From: Aromatoleum diolicum | Lineage (GTDB): Bacteria; Pseudomonadota; Gammaproteobacteria; Burkholderiales; Rhodocyclaceae | Direction of reading: 5' to 3' | Assembly (NCBI RefSeq): GCF_012910955.1 | Contig: NZ_WTVQ01000019.1 | Coordinates: 1 to 64,000 of the forward strand | Length of the DNA: 64,000 nt | In this document: positions 42,037 through 49,846 of the stretch, piece after piece | Layout: each line of letters opens with the position of its first letter | Position numbering within the stretch: the first letter of the stretch is position 1 | Program-made: the position numbers and the translations under genes | The notes under the pieces: generated by a model | The model's database searches: none | What the model saw: the letters and a program-made list of their open reading frames with translations, nothing else | Told to the model about the DNA's origin: nothing

Positions 42037-42954
42037 CTATTTGCTGAACTTGTGAATGGCGGCGTTGATCTCGTCGATCGCCTTTTCGATGTCGTCGTCG
42101 GTGATGTCGTAACCGGTCGCGGGCGCATGGGTGCGCTCGAAGCTTTCGAGCTGGGTGGTGAAATTGTCCAGCGCCATCGTCTGGGTCGACACCGCATCCG
42201 CGTGCGGCTGCGTCGTGTCGTCGTGCCAGCGCATCGCGATCATCGAAAGGTTGTCGCAGGTTGCGCCGGCGATCTGTTCGGCACGATCCATCAGTTTCGG
42301 CACGGCCGTCATGATGTCCTCGCCGGCCAGGCCTTCCAGCAAGCCGGCGTCGCGTACCGGGCCCCACACCCCGTCGGTGCACAACGCGATCACGTCGCCG
42401 TCGCGCAGCGCCAGGCGCTTCGAGAATTCGACCTGCGGCGGGTGGTTGCCGCCGAGACAGCTATACACGCGGTTGCGCCCGGGGTGGTGGGCGGCCTCCT
42501 CGGCGTTGATCAGGCCCTGATCCATCATCAGCTGTACGCGCGAATGGTCGCGTGTATGCACGGCGATCTGGCCCTGACGCAGCACGTACAGGCGCGAATC
42601 GCCGGCGTGCGCCCAGTGCGCGAAACCGTCCTGGGCGATGCACGCGACCACCGTGGTGCGCGGCGCCTCTTCGAGGTTCTTGTCGAAGGCGTAGTCGAGG
42701 ATCGCGTTGTGGGCGTTGGTCAGCGCGCGCGACAGGAACAGCGACGCATCGTGCAGCGTCGGTCGCGCCTCGCGCTGGAACGCTTCGGTGATGAATTGCA
42801 CGGCGATGTGTGCCGCGACGTCGCCATGCAGGTGCCCGCCCATGCCGTCGGCAATCACCATCAGCAACGCGTCGCGCGAATAGCAATAGGCCAGGCGGTC
42901 CTGGTTGGTCTTGCGCCGGCCGATGCGGCTTTCCTGGTAGATCGTGAACTTCAC
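42037..42954 (-). CDS. PP2C-family Ser/Thr protein phosphatase
   Basis: 305-aa metal-dependent phosphatase. Conserved PP2C metal-site motifs are NQDR, IADGMGGH, THAGDSR-like WAHAGDSRLY, and CTDGVWG, followed by CDNLSMIAM. The GTG at 42954 has a GAGGAA box and gives the normal N-terminus. A C-terminal tail of about 50 residues is acidic and polar. It is 10 bp downstream of a Ser/Thr kinase gene, so the two form a reversible phosphorylation pair. It also sits just upstream of rph. Confidence 0.92.
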   Translation of the reverse strand: MKFTIYQESRIGRRKTNQDRLAYCYSRDALLMVIADGMGGHLHGDVAAHIAVQFITEAFQREARPTLHDASLFLSRALTNAHNAILDYAFDKNLEEAPRTTVVACIAQDGFAHWAHAGDSRLYVLRQGQIAVHTRDHSRVQLMMDQGLINAEEAAHHPGRNRVYSCLGGNHPPQVEFSKRLALRDGDVIALCTDGVWGPVRDAGLLEGLAGEDIMTAVPKLMDRAEQIAGATCDNLSMIAMRWHDDTTQPHADAVSTQTMALDNFTTQLESFERTHAPATGYDITDDDIEKAIDEINAAIHKFSK

Positions 42955-42964
42955 CGCCGCTTCC

Positions 42965-43912
42965 TCATGTGCGTCCGATAAAGGATTTGAGCCGTGCGCC
43001 GAGGTCCGCGAACAGACCGGCGTGCACGGCATCGCCTTCTTCCCTGCGAATCAATGCCTTCTGCAGCGAATACACGCTTTGCGGGCGTGACAGCGGGTCC
43101 AGCTTGAGGCACCAGTCCACCGTCTGCAGCAACTGCTCGGAATACTGTGACGCATGCGTCTTGCCCACCGGCGCCAGGGTATCGCGCTTGGCGCGCTCGT
43201 CGGAGCGCAGCGGCGCCGTACCCGCGATGCACGCGTACAGGCTGGCGCCGACGCTGTAGATATCGCTCCACGGCCCCAGTGCGTCGCGGTGGCTGAACTG
43301 CTCCGGCGAGGCGAAACCCGGCGTGTACATCGGCTTGAGAACCGGCTGGTCGCTCGCCAGCGTCTGCCGCGCCGCGCCAAAATCCAGCAATACCGGCGTG
43401 CCGTCGTTGCGCAGGTAAATGTTCGACGGCTTGATGTCGAGATGCAGCAGCTTGTGCGCATGCACCTCGCGCAGCCCGTTCAGCATGCGGGTGAACACTG
43501 CACGGATGAAGCGTTCGCTCACCTCGCCGCGGTGTTTCTGGATATAGTCGTGCAGCGTGCGCCCGCGCTCGAACTGCATCACCATGTACACTGTGCCGTT
43601 GGCGCGAAAGAAATTGAGTACCTGCACCACGTTCGGGTGCATCAGCTTCGCAAGCGAACGGCCTTCCTCGAAAAAGCACTTCATGCCGTAGCGGAAGGCC
43701 GGCATATTCTCTTCCGGAACCTGCGGTTCAAGCTCGCCGTCCTTGCGCAGCGCCAGCGAATTGGGCAGATATTCCTTGATCGCGACCGGCGTGCCTTCCT
43801 GGTCGTGCGCGAGATACACGATCGAGAAGCCGCCGAGTGACAGCTGCCGCTCGATTCGGTACTGATCCAGCTGAAAGCCGGCGGGAAGAGGGCAGTTGGT
43901 TTGCGGCGGCAT
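42965..43912 (-). CDS. Ser/Thr protein kinase (Hanks type)
   Basis: 315-aa soluble kinase with no transmembrane or sensor domain. The glycine loop is LGGFSIVYLA, ATP-binding Lys K46 is in VAIKEY, the catalytic loop is HLDIKPSN (D159), and the metal site is DFG (D177-G179). The catalytic loop reads HLD rather than HRD, so it is a non-RD kinase. That often means no activation-loop phosphorylation is needed. It is paired with the downstream PP2C gene and divergent from yicC. Targets unknown. Confidence 0.92.
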   Translation of the reverse strand: MPPQTNCPLPAGFQLDQYRIERQLSLGGFSIVYLAHDQEGTPVAIKEYLPNSLALRKDGELEPQVPEENMPAFRYGMKCFFEEGRSLAKLMHPNVVQVLNFFRANGTVYMVMQFERGRTLHDYIQKHRGEVSERFIRAVFTRMLNGLREVHAHKLLHLDIKPSNIYLRNDGTPVLLDFGAARQTLASDQPVLKPMYTPGFASPEQFSHRDALGPWSDIYSVGASLYACIAGTAPLRSDERAKRDTLAPVGKTHASQYSEQLLQTVDWCLKLDPLSRPQSVYSLQKALIRREEGDAVHAGLFADLGARLKSFIGRT

Positions 43913-44007
43913 TTAGGGGGAAGGCTGGAATCCGGCTTTCCACGGCATTTTTTTGTGTGGGGCCTGCAGTGTAAATGATCGCGGCAGCTTCCCGGAGACC
44001 ACTATTC

Positions 44008-44874
44008 ATGATCCACAGCATGACCGGCTTCGCGGTGCAGAACCGCGACCTGGGGCGCGTCAGTCTCAATCTTGAACTGCGCAGCGTCAATTCGCGCTAT
44101 CTCGACCTGTTCTTCCGCATCGGCGATGAACTGCGCCAGGCCGAGCCGGCGATCCGCGAGCGGATTGCCGCGCGTCTGACCCGCGGCAAGGTCGAATGTC
44201 GCCTCAATCTGCAGACCAACGGTGCTGCGCCGCGCAGCCTGGCGCTCAACGCCGCGCTGCTCGAGCAGCTGCGCGAGGCGGAGACCCGCGTGCGCGACCG
44301 CATGCATGATGCGGCCCACATGTCGGTGGCCGAGGTGCTGCGCTGGCCGGGCATGCTCGCCGACGACGGCGTCAAATTCGACGAACTGCAGCCGGCGATC
44401 CTGGAACTCGCGCAGGCCGCGCTCGACGAACTCGTCGCCACGCGCCGCCGCGAAGGCGACAAGCTCGCCGCGATGATCCGCGAGCGCCTCGTGCGCATGC
44501 GCGAACTGGTCGCCCAGGCGCAGCCGCGCATGCCCGAACTGGTCGCCGAATATCAGGACAAACTCACCGCGCGCCTGCGCGACGCCGTCGCCTCGCTCGA
44601 CGAAGACCGCATTCGCCAGGAAGTCGCGCTGTTCGCCCAGCGCATCGACGTTGCCGAAGAACTGTCGCGCCTCACCGCACACCTCGACGAAGTCGAACGC
44701 ATCCTCAAGGCCGGCGGGGCCGCGGGCAAGCGCCTGGACTTCCTGATGCAGGAACTCAACCGCGAAGCCAACACGCTCGCCTCCAAGTCCTCCGCGACCG
44801 AGATCACCGGCATCGCGATGGAAATGAAGGTGCTGATCGAGCAAATGCGCGAACAGGTCCAGAACATCGAGTAA
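44008..44874 (+). CDS. YicC family endoribonuclease-like protein
   Basis: 288-aa protein of the YicC/YloC family, recently linked to RNA processing or decay. The start IHSMTGFAVQNRDLG and the C-terminal LDFLMQELNREANTLASKS and EITGIAMEMK are hallmarks. The middle is mostly helical and charged. ATG 44008 is chosen over an upstream in-frame ATG at 43975 because IHSMTGF is the conserved N-terminus. A gmk gene often follows yicC but is not present here. Confidence 0.93.
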   Translation: MIHSMTGFAVQNRDLGRVSLNLELRSVNSRYLDLFFRIGDELRQAEPAIRERIAARLTRGKVECRLNLQTNGAAPRSLALNAALLEQLREAETRVRDRMHDAAHMSVAEVLRWPGMLADDGVKFDELQPAILELAQAALDELVATRRREGDKLAAMIRERLVRMRELVAQAQPRMPELVAEYQDKLTARLRDAVASLDEDRIRQEVALFAQRIDVAEELSRLTAHLDEVERILKAGGAAGKRLDFLMQELNREANTLASKSSATEITGIAMEMKVLIEQMREQVQNIE

Positions 44875-44916
44875 GTCGGTGCCGGAACGGAAACTGATAC
44901 AGGGGAAGCGGCCTTG

Positions 44917-45636
44917 ATGAAATCGTCCCATCTCACGCTAGCCGTCGCCCTGCTTGCCGCGATGGCGATGTTCGTCTCGGGTTCCGGCACGCGTTTCGGC
45001 CTGTGGCCGTTCCCGGTCGGTTTCCAGCTGCTGAAGTGGGCCGCGTTCCTCGGCCTTGCCGCGGCAGCGGTGGGGCTGGTCGGATTGCTGGTGCCGAAGC
45101 TCAGGGCCGGGCAGGCCCGAGCGTTCGCTGGCGCGCTGGTGCTCGGACTCGCTGTTGCGGCGATTCCCGCGTACTGGCTCCAGCAGGCGCGAACGTTGCC
45201 GGCAATTCACGACATCAGTACCGATGCCGGAGATCCACCGGCCTTCGTCGCGGCGCTCGCGCGGCGTGGCGAGACGGCGAATGCGGTGACCGAGCGCAAC
45301 ATGGACGTCGCCGAAGCGCAGCGCCTCGCGTATCCCGACATCCAGCCGCTGATCGTGCCGCTGGCACCGCCCGCGGCGTTTGCGCGGGCAGTCACGGCAG
45401 CCAAAGGGATGGGTTGGGAGCTGACTGCGCAGGATGCAGACGCCGGCCGTATCGAAGCGACGGCGACCACCGTCTGGTTCGGCTTCAAGGACGACGTCGT
45501 GGTGCGCATCACGCCCGCGGGCAGTGGCAGCCGGATCGACGTGCGCTCCGTGTCGCGTGTCGGGCTCAGCGATGTCGGCGCGAATGCGAAGCGCATTCGC
45601 GCGTACCTGGCAAAACTCGCAAAACTGGCCCGATAG
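44917..45636 (+). CDS. DUF1499 family membrane protein
   Basis: 239-aa protein with three N-terminal transmembrane helices (about 9-26, 33-58, 68-90) and a C-terminal soluble domain (about 120-239) of the DUF1499 type (VTAAKGMGWELTAQDADAGR, WFGFKDDVVVRITPAGSGSR, SVSRVGLSDVGANAKRIR). Function unknown. ATG 44917 is one codon after an in-frame TTG. A nested hairpin separates it from the convergent gene. Confidence 0.85.
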   Translation: MKSSHLTLAVALLAAMAMFVSGSGTRFGLWPFPVGFQLLKWAAFLGLAAAAVGLVGLLVPKLRAGQARAFAGALVLGLAVAAIPAYWLQQARTLPAIHDISTDAGDPPAFVAALARRGETANAVTERNMDVAEAQRLAYPDIQPLIVPLAPPAAFARAVTAAKGMGWELTAQDADAGRIEATATTVWFGFKDDVVVRITPAGSGSRIDVRSVSRVGLSDVGANAKRIRAYLAKLAKLAR

Positions 45637-45640
45637 GCCG

Positions 45641-45678
45641 CCGGCACGGCGCGCAAACCGCGCGTTTGCCGATGCCGG
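45641..45678. terminator. Nested hairpin between convergent DUF1499 and C_GCAxxG_C_C genes
   Basis: Outer stem CCGGCA/TGCCGG (45641-45646, 45673-45678) encloses GCAAAC/GTTTGC (45653-45658, 45664-45669). No U-tract on either strand; likely a bidirectional transcript end. Confidence 0.45.
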
Positions 45679-45689
45679 AGCGGGCGCGC

Positions 45690-46166
45690 CTACGCCGTCA
45701 GCGCCCTCTCCACCGCGGCGTGGCGCGCAATCGCCCCGGCGGCCAGCTCCGCCGCGCGGGCGGTGAATTCACGACAGCGCTCGTGCAGTCGGCGCTCCCT
45801 GAAGATTGCCTGGCCTTCGGCGGTCCCGAGATCGCATCCGAGCAGCGCGTCGCAGTTGCGCGCGCCAAACGCGTGTTCGAAGTCACCGATGAAGGTCTGC
45901 ACTGCCGAGTAGGCCGATTGCACCGGCTCACCCGCCTGAGCGCGTCCCAGCGCCAGCCCGATGCCGATGATGCCGCCACTCAAGGCACCGCAGGGACCGC
46001 AGGTGCGCGCCATGCCGCTGCAAAAACCCGTCGCAATCCGTGTCAGCAGCTCCGACTCCTCGCCCTGTGCTCGCGCCAGCGCCCGCACGACGCTTTCTGC
46101 GCAGTACAGGCCCGAGTCGAAAGCGTGCTCGGCGGTCTGATGCGCGGAGTCCACGCGTAAGTCCAT
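45690..46166 (-). CDS. C_GCAxxG_C_C family redox-type protein
   Basis: 158-aa soluble protein matching the C_GCAxxG_C_C family. Cysteines lie at C22, C49, C56, C59 and in NCDALLGC near residue 104, plus one near the C-terminus; the motif reads CSGMARTCGPCGALSGG. It may bind a metal or act in redox chemistry. The family is often found near oxidoreductases, but here its neighbours are unrelated membrane genes. An AGGAG box precedes ATG 46166. Confidence 0.85.
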   Translation of the reverse strand: MDLRVDSAHQTAEHAFDSGLYCAESVVRALARAQGEESELLTRIATGFCSGMARTCGPCGALSGGIIGIGLALGRAQAGEPVQSAYSAVQTFIGDFEHAFGARNCDALLGCDLGTAEGQAIFRERRLHERCREFTARAAELAAGAIARHAAVERALTA

Positions 46167-46260
46167 GAATTGCTCCTGTTCGAGATTGTTGCGGTGAGTG
46201 CCGTCTCATGCCGGGCAATGCAATGCGCGAGCTGTACATCCCGGCCGACTGCGATTAAAT

Positions 46261-46274
46261 CATATGGGCATATG
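46261..46274. promoter_or_regulatory. CATATG-GG-CATATG repeat upstream of the C_GCAxxG_C_C gene
   Basis: Two CATATG hexamers, each self-complementary, are separated by GG about 95 bp upstream of the gene start, in AT-rich DNA. This could be a repressor operator or part of a promoter. Confidence 0.3.
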
Positions 46275-46328
46275 TTGCAGTGCAATAGTTGTGCCCTGAC
46301 GGATCGCCGGGCCGCCCCCCTGAACGGT

Positions 46329-46973
46329 TCAGGGGGTGCGCGCGGGATCCCGCAGACGCCGGATCTGCCGGTCCTGCAGGCGCGAAAATCCCAGCAGCGC
46401 CGTGACCGCCCCGATCAGCGCGAGAAACATGTCTGACTGCGTGTCCCACGGGTCTCCCTGCGTGCCGAGGAACTCGTCCGCGCCCTGTCCGAGCGCCAGC
46501 GCCACCCACCACTCGACGAACTCATACGTGGCGCTGATCGCCAGTACGATGCAGACCACGATGAACGCGAGCATTCGCGTGCCGCGCACGTAGGCACCGC
46601 GGATCAGGATCTCGCGCGCGATCAGCGCGGGGGCAAAGCCCTGGAAGAAGTGCCCGATCTTGTCGTAGGGATTGCGGCTCAAGTCGAAGAATTCGGCGAG
46701 CTGAAAGCCGAACGGAACCCGTGCATAAGTGTAGGTACCGCCGACGATCAGCACCACGGCATGAAGGAAGATGCACACGTAGAGCAGGGTGCTCAGCGGA
46801 AAGCGCCGATAGGTCGCCCACATCACCGGCAGGGCGATGAACACCGGCAGCACCTCCAGCGCCCATGTCGCATGGTCATAGGGCCGGATGCCCGAAACGA
46901 TCAGCAGCACGATCAGGGTGACGCTGATCAGGGCGAGGAGGCGGCTGTCGTTTTCCGCGGTGTGGTGGGTCAT
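46329..46973 (-). CDS. DUF2238 family membrane protein (YjdF-like)
   Basis: 214-aa integral membrane protein with five to six helices. Family segments are FPLSTLLYVCIFLHAVVLIVGG-like sequence, DKIGHFFQGF, YEFVEWW and DEFLGTQGDPWDTQSDM. The conserved Asp/Glu/His in the loops suggests ion or metal handling but nothing is known for this family. Upstream of the C_GCAxxG_C_C gene in the same direction, with 162 bp between them. Confidence 0.88.
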   Translation of the reverse strand: MTHHTAENDSRLLALISVTLIVLLIVSGIRPYDHATWALEVLPVFIALPVMWATYRRFPLSTLLYVCIFLHAVVLIVGGTYTYARVPFGFQLAEFFDLSRNPYDKIGHFFQGFAPALIAREILIRGAYVRGTRMLAFIVVCIVLAISATYEFVEWWVALALGQGADEFLGTQGDPWDTQSDMFLALIGAVTALLGFSRLQDRQIRRLRDPARTP

Positions 46974-47032
46974 GACGTGTTCTCTTGGCGACCGGTGGGT
47001 GGCCTGACAGGGGACTCAACTAACCCCCGCGC

Positions 47033-47060
47033 TTGCGGGAACAGGGTGACGACCTATACT
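47033..47060 (+). promoter_or_regulatory. Sigma-70-like promoter for the small membrane protein gene
   Basis: TTGCGG (47033-47038) and TATACT (47055-47060) with a 16-bp spacer. Predicted start near 47067, giving a leader of about 55 nt with a strong AGGAGG site. Confidence 0.4.
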
Positions 47061-47122
47061 GGAATTGAGCGTGTGCTCCGCGCTCGGTCGTCGCCTGGGA
47101 TGCAGGCAAGGAGGTTAAACGG

Positions 47123-47329
47123 ATGAGCGCCACAGGCTATCCCAAGTACGACACGCCCTTGACGACGGAAGAGCGCCGGCGACTGGCTGTCGATCCGGCG
47201 GCTACCCCACATCGGCGGATCAACGATACGTATTTCAACAGGATTCGTTGGCCCGCAGCTGTATATGCATGGTTTGTGTTGGGTGGTGCGATGTTTGCGT
47301 ATCTCCTTTTCTGGGTATTCGAGGGATAA
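47123..47329 (+). CDS. Small single-pass membrane protein, unknown function
   Basis: 68-aa protein, not recognised from a named family. The N-terminal 40 residues are soluble and charged (YDTPLTTEERRRLAVDP). One transmembrane helix follows (about 46-66, YAWFVLGGAMFAYLLFWVF), ending in a short tail. It has its own AGGAGG ribosome site, a plausible sigma-70 promoter and a strong intrinsic terminator, so it is a genuine stand-alone transcription unit. Confidence 0.75.
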   Translation: MSATGYPKYDTPLTTEERRRLAVDPAATPHRRINDTYFNRIRWPAAVYAWFVLGGAMFAYLLFWVFEG

Positions 47330-47352
47330 GACCGGACACGCGTTCAGACCTG

Positions 47353-47396
47353 CCTTGTCCTGTTGCACGAAGCAGCAGGGCAAGGTGGGTTTTTTA
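47353..47396 (+). terminator. Intrinsic terminator after the small membrane protein gene
   Basis: A 14-bp stem with two G-U pairs (47353-47366 with 47372-47385), a 5-nt loop and a run of six T at 47390-47395. Strong Rho-independent terminator for the plus strand. Confidence 0.9.
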
Positions 47397-47401
47397 TTGT
47401 T

Positions 47402-47833
47402 TCAGCGGAACGCATCCTCGCGATCGTCTTCCCGGCGAACTGCCGCAGGTTCGAGCTTCGCTCCCTTGCTGACCAGCAACTCGCGCAGCAGGGATCGATG
47501 GCAGCGAGTCTCGTCGGCGCAGTAGCAACCGACAGAAAAATCCGCGTGATGCGACAATGCCGCGAGCACGTCGAGTGTGCGGCTGTTTTCGGGCGTGCCC
47601 ATCTCGACGCGATAGCGCCTGGCGAAGGCCTGCCATTCCTGCGTCGTCGTGGCCTCTTGCGCCAGTTTCATCGTTTCGACGCTCGGCGCCAGGTTCGGAT
47701 ACCAGACGTCGTACCAGTTCTGCGACGCGTAGTCGGCCTTCGGTACGCCCCGCGGCGGTCTGCGGACGGTGCCGATCCGCAGGCCCTCATGCTCGGCTCT
47801 CGCGCTGCCCAGTCGCACAATGCGCAGCACCAT
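47402..47833 (-). CDS. DUF488 family protein
   Basis: 143-aa cytoplasmic protein of the DUF488 group. Motifs include the N-terminal RIVRLGSARAEHEGLRIGTV and the Cys cluster CYCADETRCHRSLL in the C-terminal half. Function unknown; some members have been suggested to act on nucleic acids. It is convergent with the small membrane gene and 14 bp downstream of the EcsC-family gene in the same direction. Confidence 0.85.
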   Translation of the reverse strand: MVLRIVRLGSARAEHEGLRIGTVRRPPRGVPKADYASQNWYDVWYPNLAPSVETMKLAQEATTTQEWQAFARRYRVEMGTPENSRTLDVLAALSHHADFSVGCYCADETRCHRSLLRELLVSKGAKLEPAAVRREDDREDAFR

Positions 47834-47847
47834 TGCTTCCTCCCCGG

Positions 47848-48675
47848 CTAGAAGCCCGAATAAACCCGCCTGATTTCCTCCGCGCCATACAGGCGCTCCA
47901 GCCTGCGCACGACGAAGTGACCACGGGCCATGTCCTGAAAATGATCGATGAACAGCGTGTTGACCACTGCACCGCCGACGGCGCCGATCACCGGCACGGC
48001 CTGTGCGGCGACCTTCTGCGACACATTGATCGAGAAGCGCGATGTGATCTGCGTGATCAACTGCACGATTGCCGGCGCGCCCGTGGCGGCAGCGCCATGC
48101 TGCGCGACGTGTCTCGCGGCTTCCGATACGGCTTTCGCGAGCGCGGCGCGTGCGGCGAAATAACCCGTTTCCGCGGCATCGTCACTGCGCGCCTGCCCGC
48201 CCAGGGCGAGTACCTGCACGCATTGTAGTCGTGCCTCGGGGCTGTGCAGGTCTTCGCCCTGGCTGCGCGCGATGTCGGCAATCGAACGCAGCATCACGGT
48301 GGTCGAAAGCGGCAGCTCGATCGCCAGCGCCGCGAGACCGAAAGCGCCGCCGGCTGCGCCGGTCGTGCCGACGGCGAGCTTGTGCCACATATTGGACGGC
48401 TTTTGCAGGTGGTCGTGAGCGAGCGTGCGCAGCGCGACATCCAGCGCCTTTTCGATGGCCTGGCGGGTCGCTTCGTTGACGGCCATGCTCCAGCTCTGCG
48501 GTAGCATCGCAAATCCGCGCTCGATCGGCGATCCGATCAGGTTGCTGATCTTCGCGGCGAGTCCGGGGTTTTCCAGAAGATCCCGCGCGTCGCGCAGTTC
48601 TGCGGCGTCCATTGCTGACAGGTTCATGCTTGCCTTGCCGTTCTCGGGTACGTCATGCGCGGCAACGGCCGACAT
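47848..48675 (-). CDS. EcsC family protein
   Basis: 275-aa protein of the EcsC family. The core is visible as AIELPLSTTVMLRSIADIAR, LQCVQVLALGG and AVPVIGAVGGAVVNTLF, with two hydrophobic stretches (about 105-130 and 225-245) that may associate with membrane. Family function is unclear. The first ATG at 48675 lacks a clear ribosome site; the in-frame ATG at 48627 with an upstream AAGG is an alternative that would shorten the protein by 16 residues. Confidence 0.82.
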   Translation of the reverse strand: MSAVAAHDVPENGKASMNLSAMDAAELRDARDLLENPGLAAKISNLIGSPIERGFAMLPQSWSMAVNEATRQAIEKALDVALRTLAHDHLQKPSNMWHKLAVGTTGAAGGAFGLAALAIELPLSTTVMLRSIADIARSQGEDLHSPEARLQCVQVLALGGQARSDDAAETGYFAARAALAKAVSEAARHVAQHGAAATGAPAIVQLITQITSRFSINVSQKVAAQAVPVIGAVGGAVVNTLFIDHFQDMARGHFVVRRLERLYGAEEIRRVYSGF

Positions 48676-48799
48676 GCCTATAGTGCCCCCGCTTTGGCAT
48701 TTCGACGCAATTCAGACGCAGAAGGTTCGGCGCACGCACGCCGCGCCACGAGAGGACCGCCCGACCTCATGTGCCGGACGACCCACGACGTGGCAGTTG

Positions 48800-49471
48800 T
48801 CAGACCGCCTTATGGCGACGGCTTGCAGCGAGCCCGGCGAGCCCGACGCCGATCAGGGCCAGCAGACCGGGCTCCGGCACAGCGGTTACCGAGACGTTCG
48901 GCTCGAGTTGTGCGAGTTCGCTGGATGATCCAGTCCCTCCGGCAAGGTCGAACAGGAACAGGTGGTATGTCGCGCTGAAGATCCCCTGGCGCACTTCGTC
49001 CGTCCAACTGGCGCGATCGTTGGCGCCCTCGGCAAGTGCGAGGAGTCCGGCAAGATCGCCAAGGGACGGTCCGGTGAGGTTCAGCGCACCCAGATCCACG
49101 TCGGCCGGGTCGAGCGAAAGCTCGAATACATGCCGCCCGAGACTCACTGGTGCGCTTCCCGCAAGCAGCGAACCGAAGTCGATTGCGAACAGGGGGTCGC
49201 CGGAAAGGGCGGCGAACGGGGAAGCGTAATCGGTGCTGCCGCCCGTCCACGCCATGACGAAGGTCGTCGTCCCGCTGATCGCTGCGACCGTGCCCGACGC
49301 CGTCGCGGCAGGCGTGGGGCCGCTGCGACTGACCGTCACCGTGGCAAGACCGGCGTAGCTGCCGAGGCTTTCGATGTCGGTCAGCAGCAGTGCATGGGCG
49401 GCGGACGGCACGATCGCCGCGAGGATGGCCGCAAGGGCGGCGCAAGTCAGTCTTTTTGGTTGTGGCATCAT
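48800..49471 (-). CDS. PEP-CTERM exoprotein
   Basis: 223-aa exported protein. A Sec signal peptide (about 1-27, ending AAHA) precedes a beta-rich, Ala/Thr/Ser-rich body with no cysteine. The C-terminus carries a PEP-CTERM sorting signal: VPEPG, a hydrophobic segment (LLALIGVGLAGLAA) and basic SRRHKAV. Exosortase would recognise this tag, and such proteins are tied to exopolysaccharide matrix and floc formation. ATG 49471 has an AAGAAGA box; the longer in-frame reading begins before the predicted promoter. The exosortase itself is not in this window. Confidence 0.9.
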   Translation of the reverse strand: MMPQPKRLTCAALAAILAAIVPSAAHALLLTDIESLGSYAGLATVTVSRSGPTPAATASGTVAAISGTTTFVMAWTGGSTDYASPFAALSGDPLFAIDFGSLLAGSAPVSLGRHVFELSLDPADVDLGALNLTGPSLGDLAGLLALAEGANDRASWTDEVRQGIFSATYHLFLFDLAGGTGSSSELAQLEPNVSVTAVPEPGLLALIGVGLAGLAASRRHKAV

Positions 49472-49842
49472 GATCTTCTTCTTGTAGGAATACAGGAACT
49501 GGCTCGTTCGAAAATATGTCAATGAAAACAAAGCATATTTCAAGCCATGTCATATATCCCTTTGTATCGGAACAATTCCGCAATAAGCATGATGTATCTC
49601 TCTGCTGCACTGTAAAATTCTTCGACAACCTTCCGACCCGCCCCGGTTGCGCGGGAAATGGACGAAATAGTCAGTTGCGAGACCACGTCACCTCGAAAAA
49701 ATGCCAAGTTTGCACGCAATCCCCGCGCGGTTTATCTTCCGCGGGCCCAGACCTTCGCTCCAGACGAATACATCACGATGACCTGCCCCTGCGTATCGTT
49801 TTACGAGGCTCGCCGTGCGATGCGCGTGGCCGGAGCCATCGC
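49472..49842. other. Regulatory region between PEP-CTERM gene and adenine methylase
   Basis: About 370 bp, AT-rich for this genome around 49480-49620. It contains the sigma-54-like element for the PEP-CTERM gene (49532-49547) and a 62-codon open frame (49658-49846) that overlaps the methylase start. Nothing else recognisable. Confidence 0.5.
49532..49547 (-). promoter_or_regulatory. Candidate sigma-54 promoter of the PEP-CTERM gene
   Basis: Read on the minus strand, TGGCTTGAAATATGCT keeps TGGC, the position-7 G, and TGC with a correct 10-bp GG-GC interval; three consensus positions differ. The -12 element is about 60 bp upstream of ATG 49471. RpoN dependence of PEP-CTERM genes is known in floc-forming betaproteobacteria. 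Confidence 0.5.
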
Positions 49843-49846
49843 GTGA
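49658..49846 (+). CDS. Possible 62-aa upstream ORF coupled to the adenine methylase
   Basis: Open frame from an ATG at 49658 (an internal ATG lies at 49780) to a TGA that overlaps the methylase start as GTGA. No domain or family is recognised. The arrangement suggests translational coupling or a leader peptide, but the ribosome site is weak and it could be chance. Cys-rich segment MTCPCVSFY is the only distinctive piece. Confidence 0.3.
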   Translation: MDEIVSCETTSPRKNAKFARNPRAVYLPRAQTFAPDEYITMTCPCVSFYEARRAMRVAGAIA

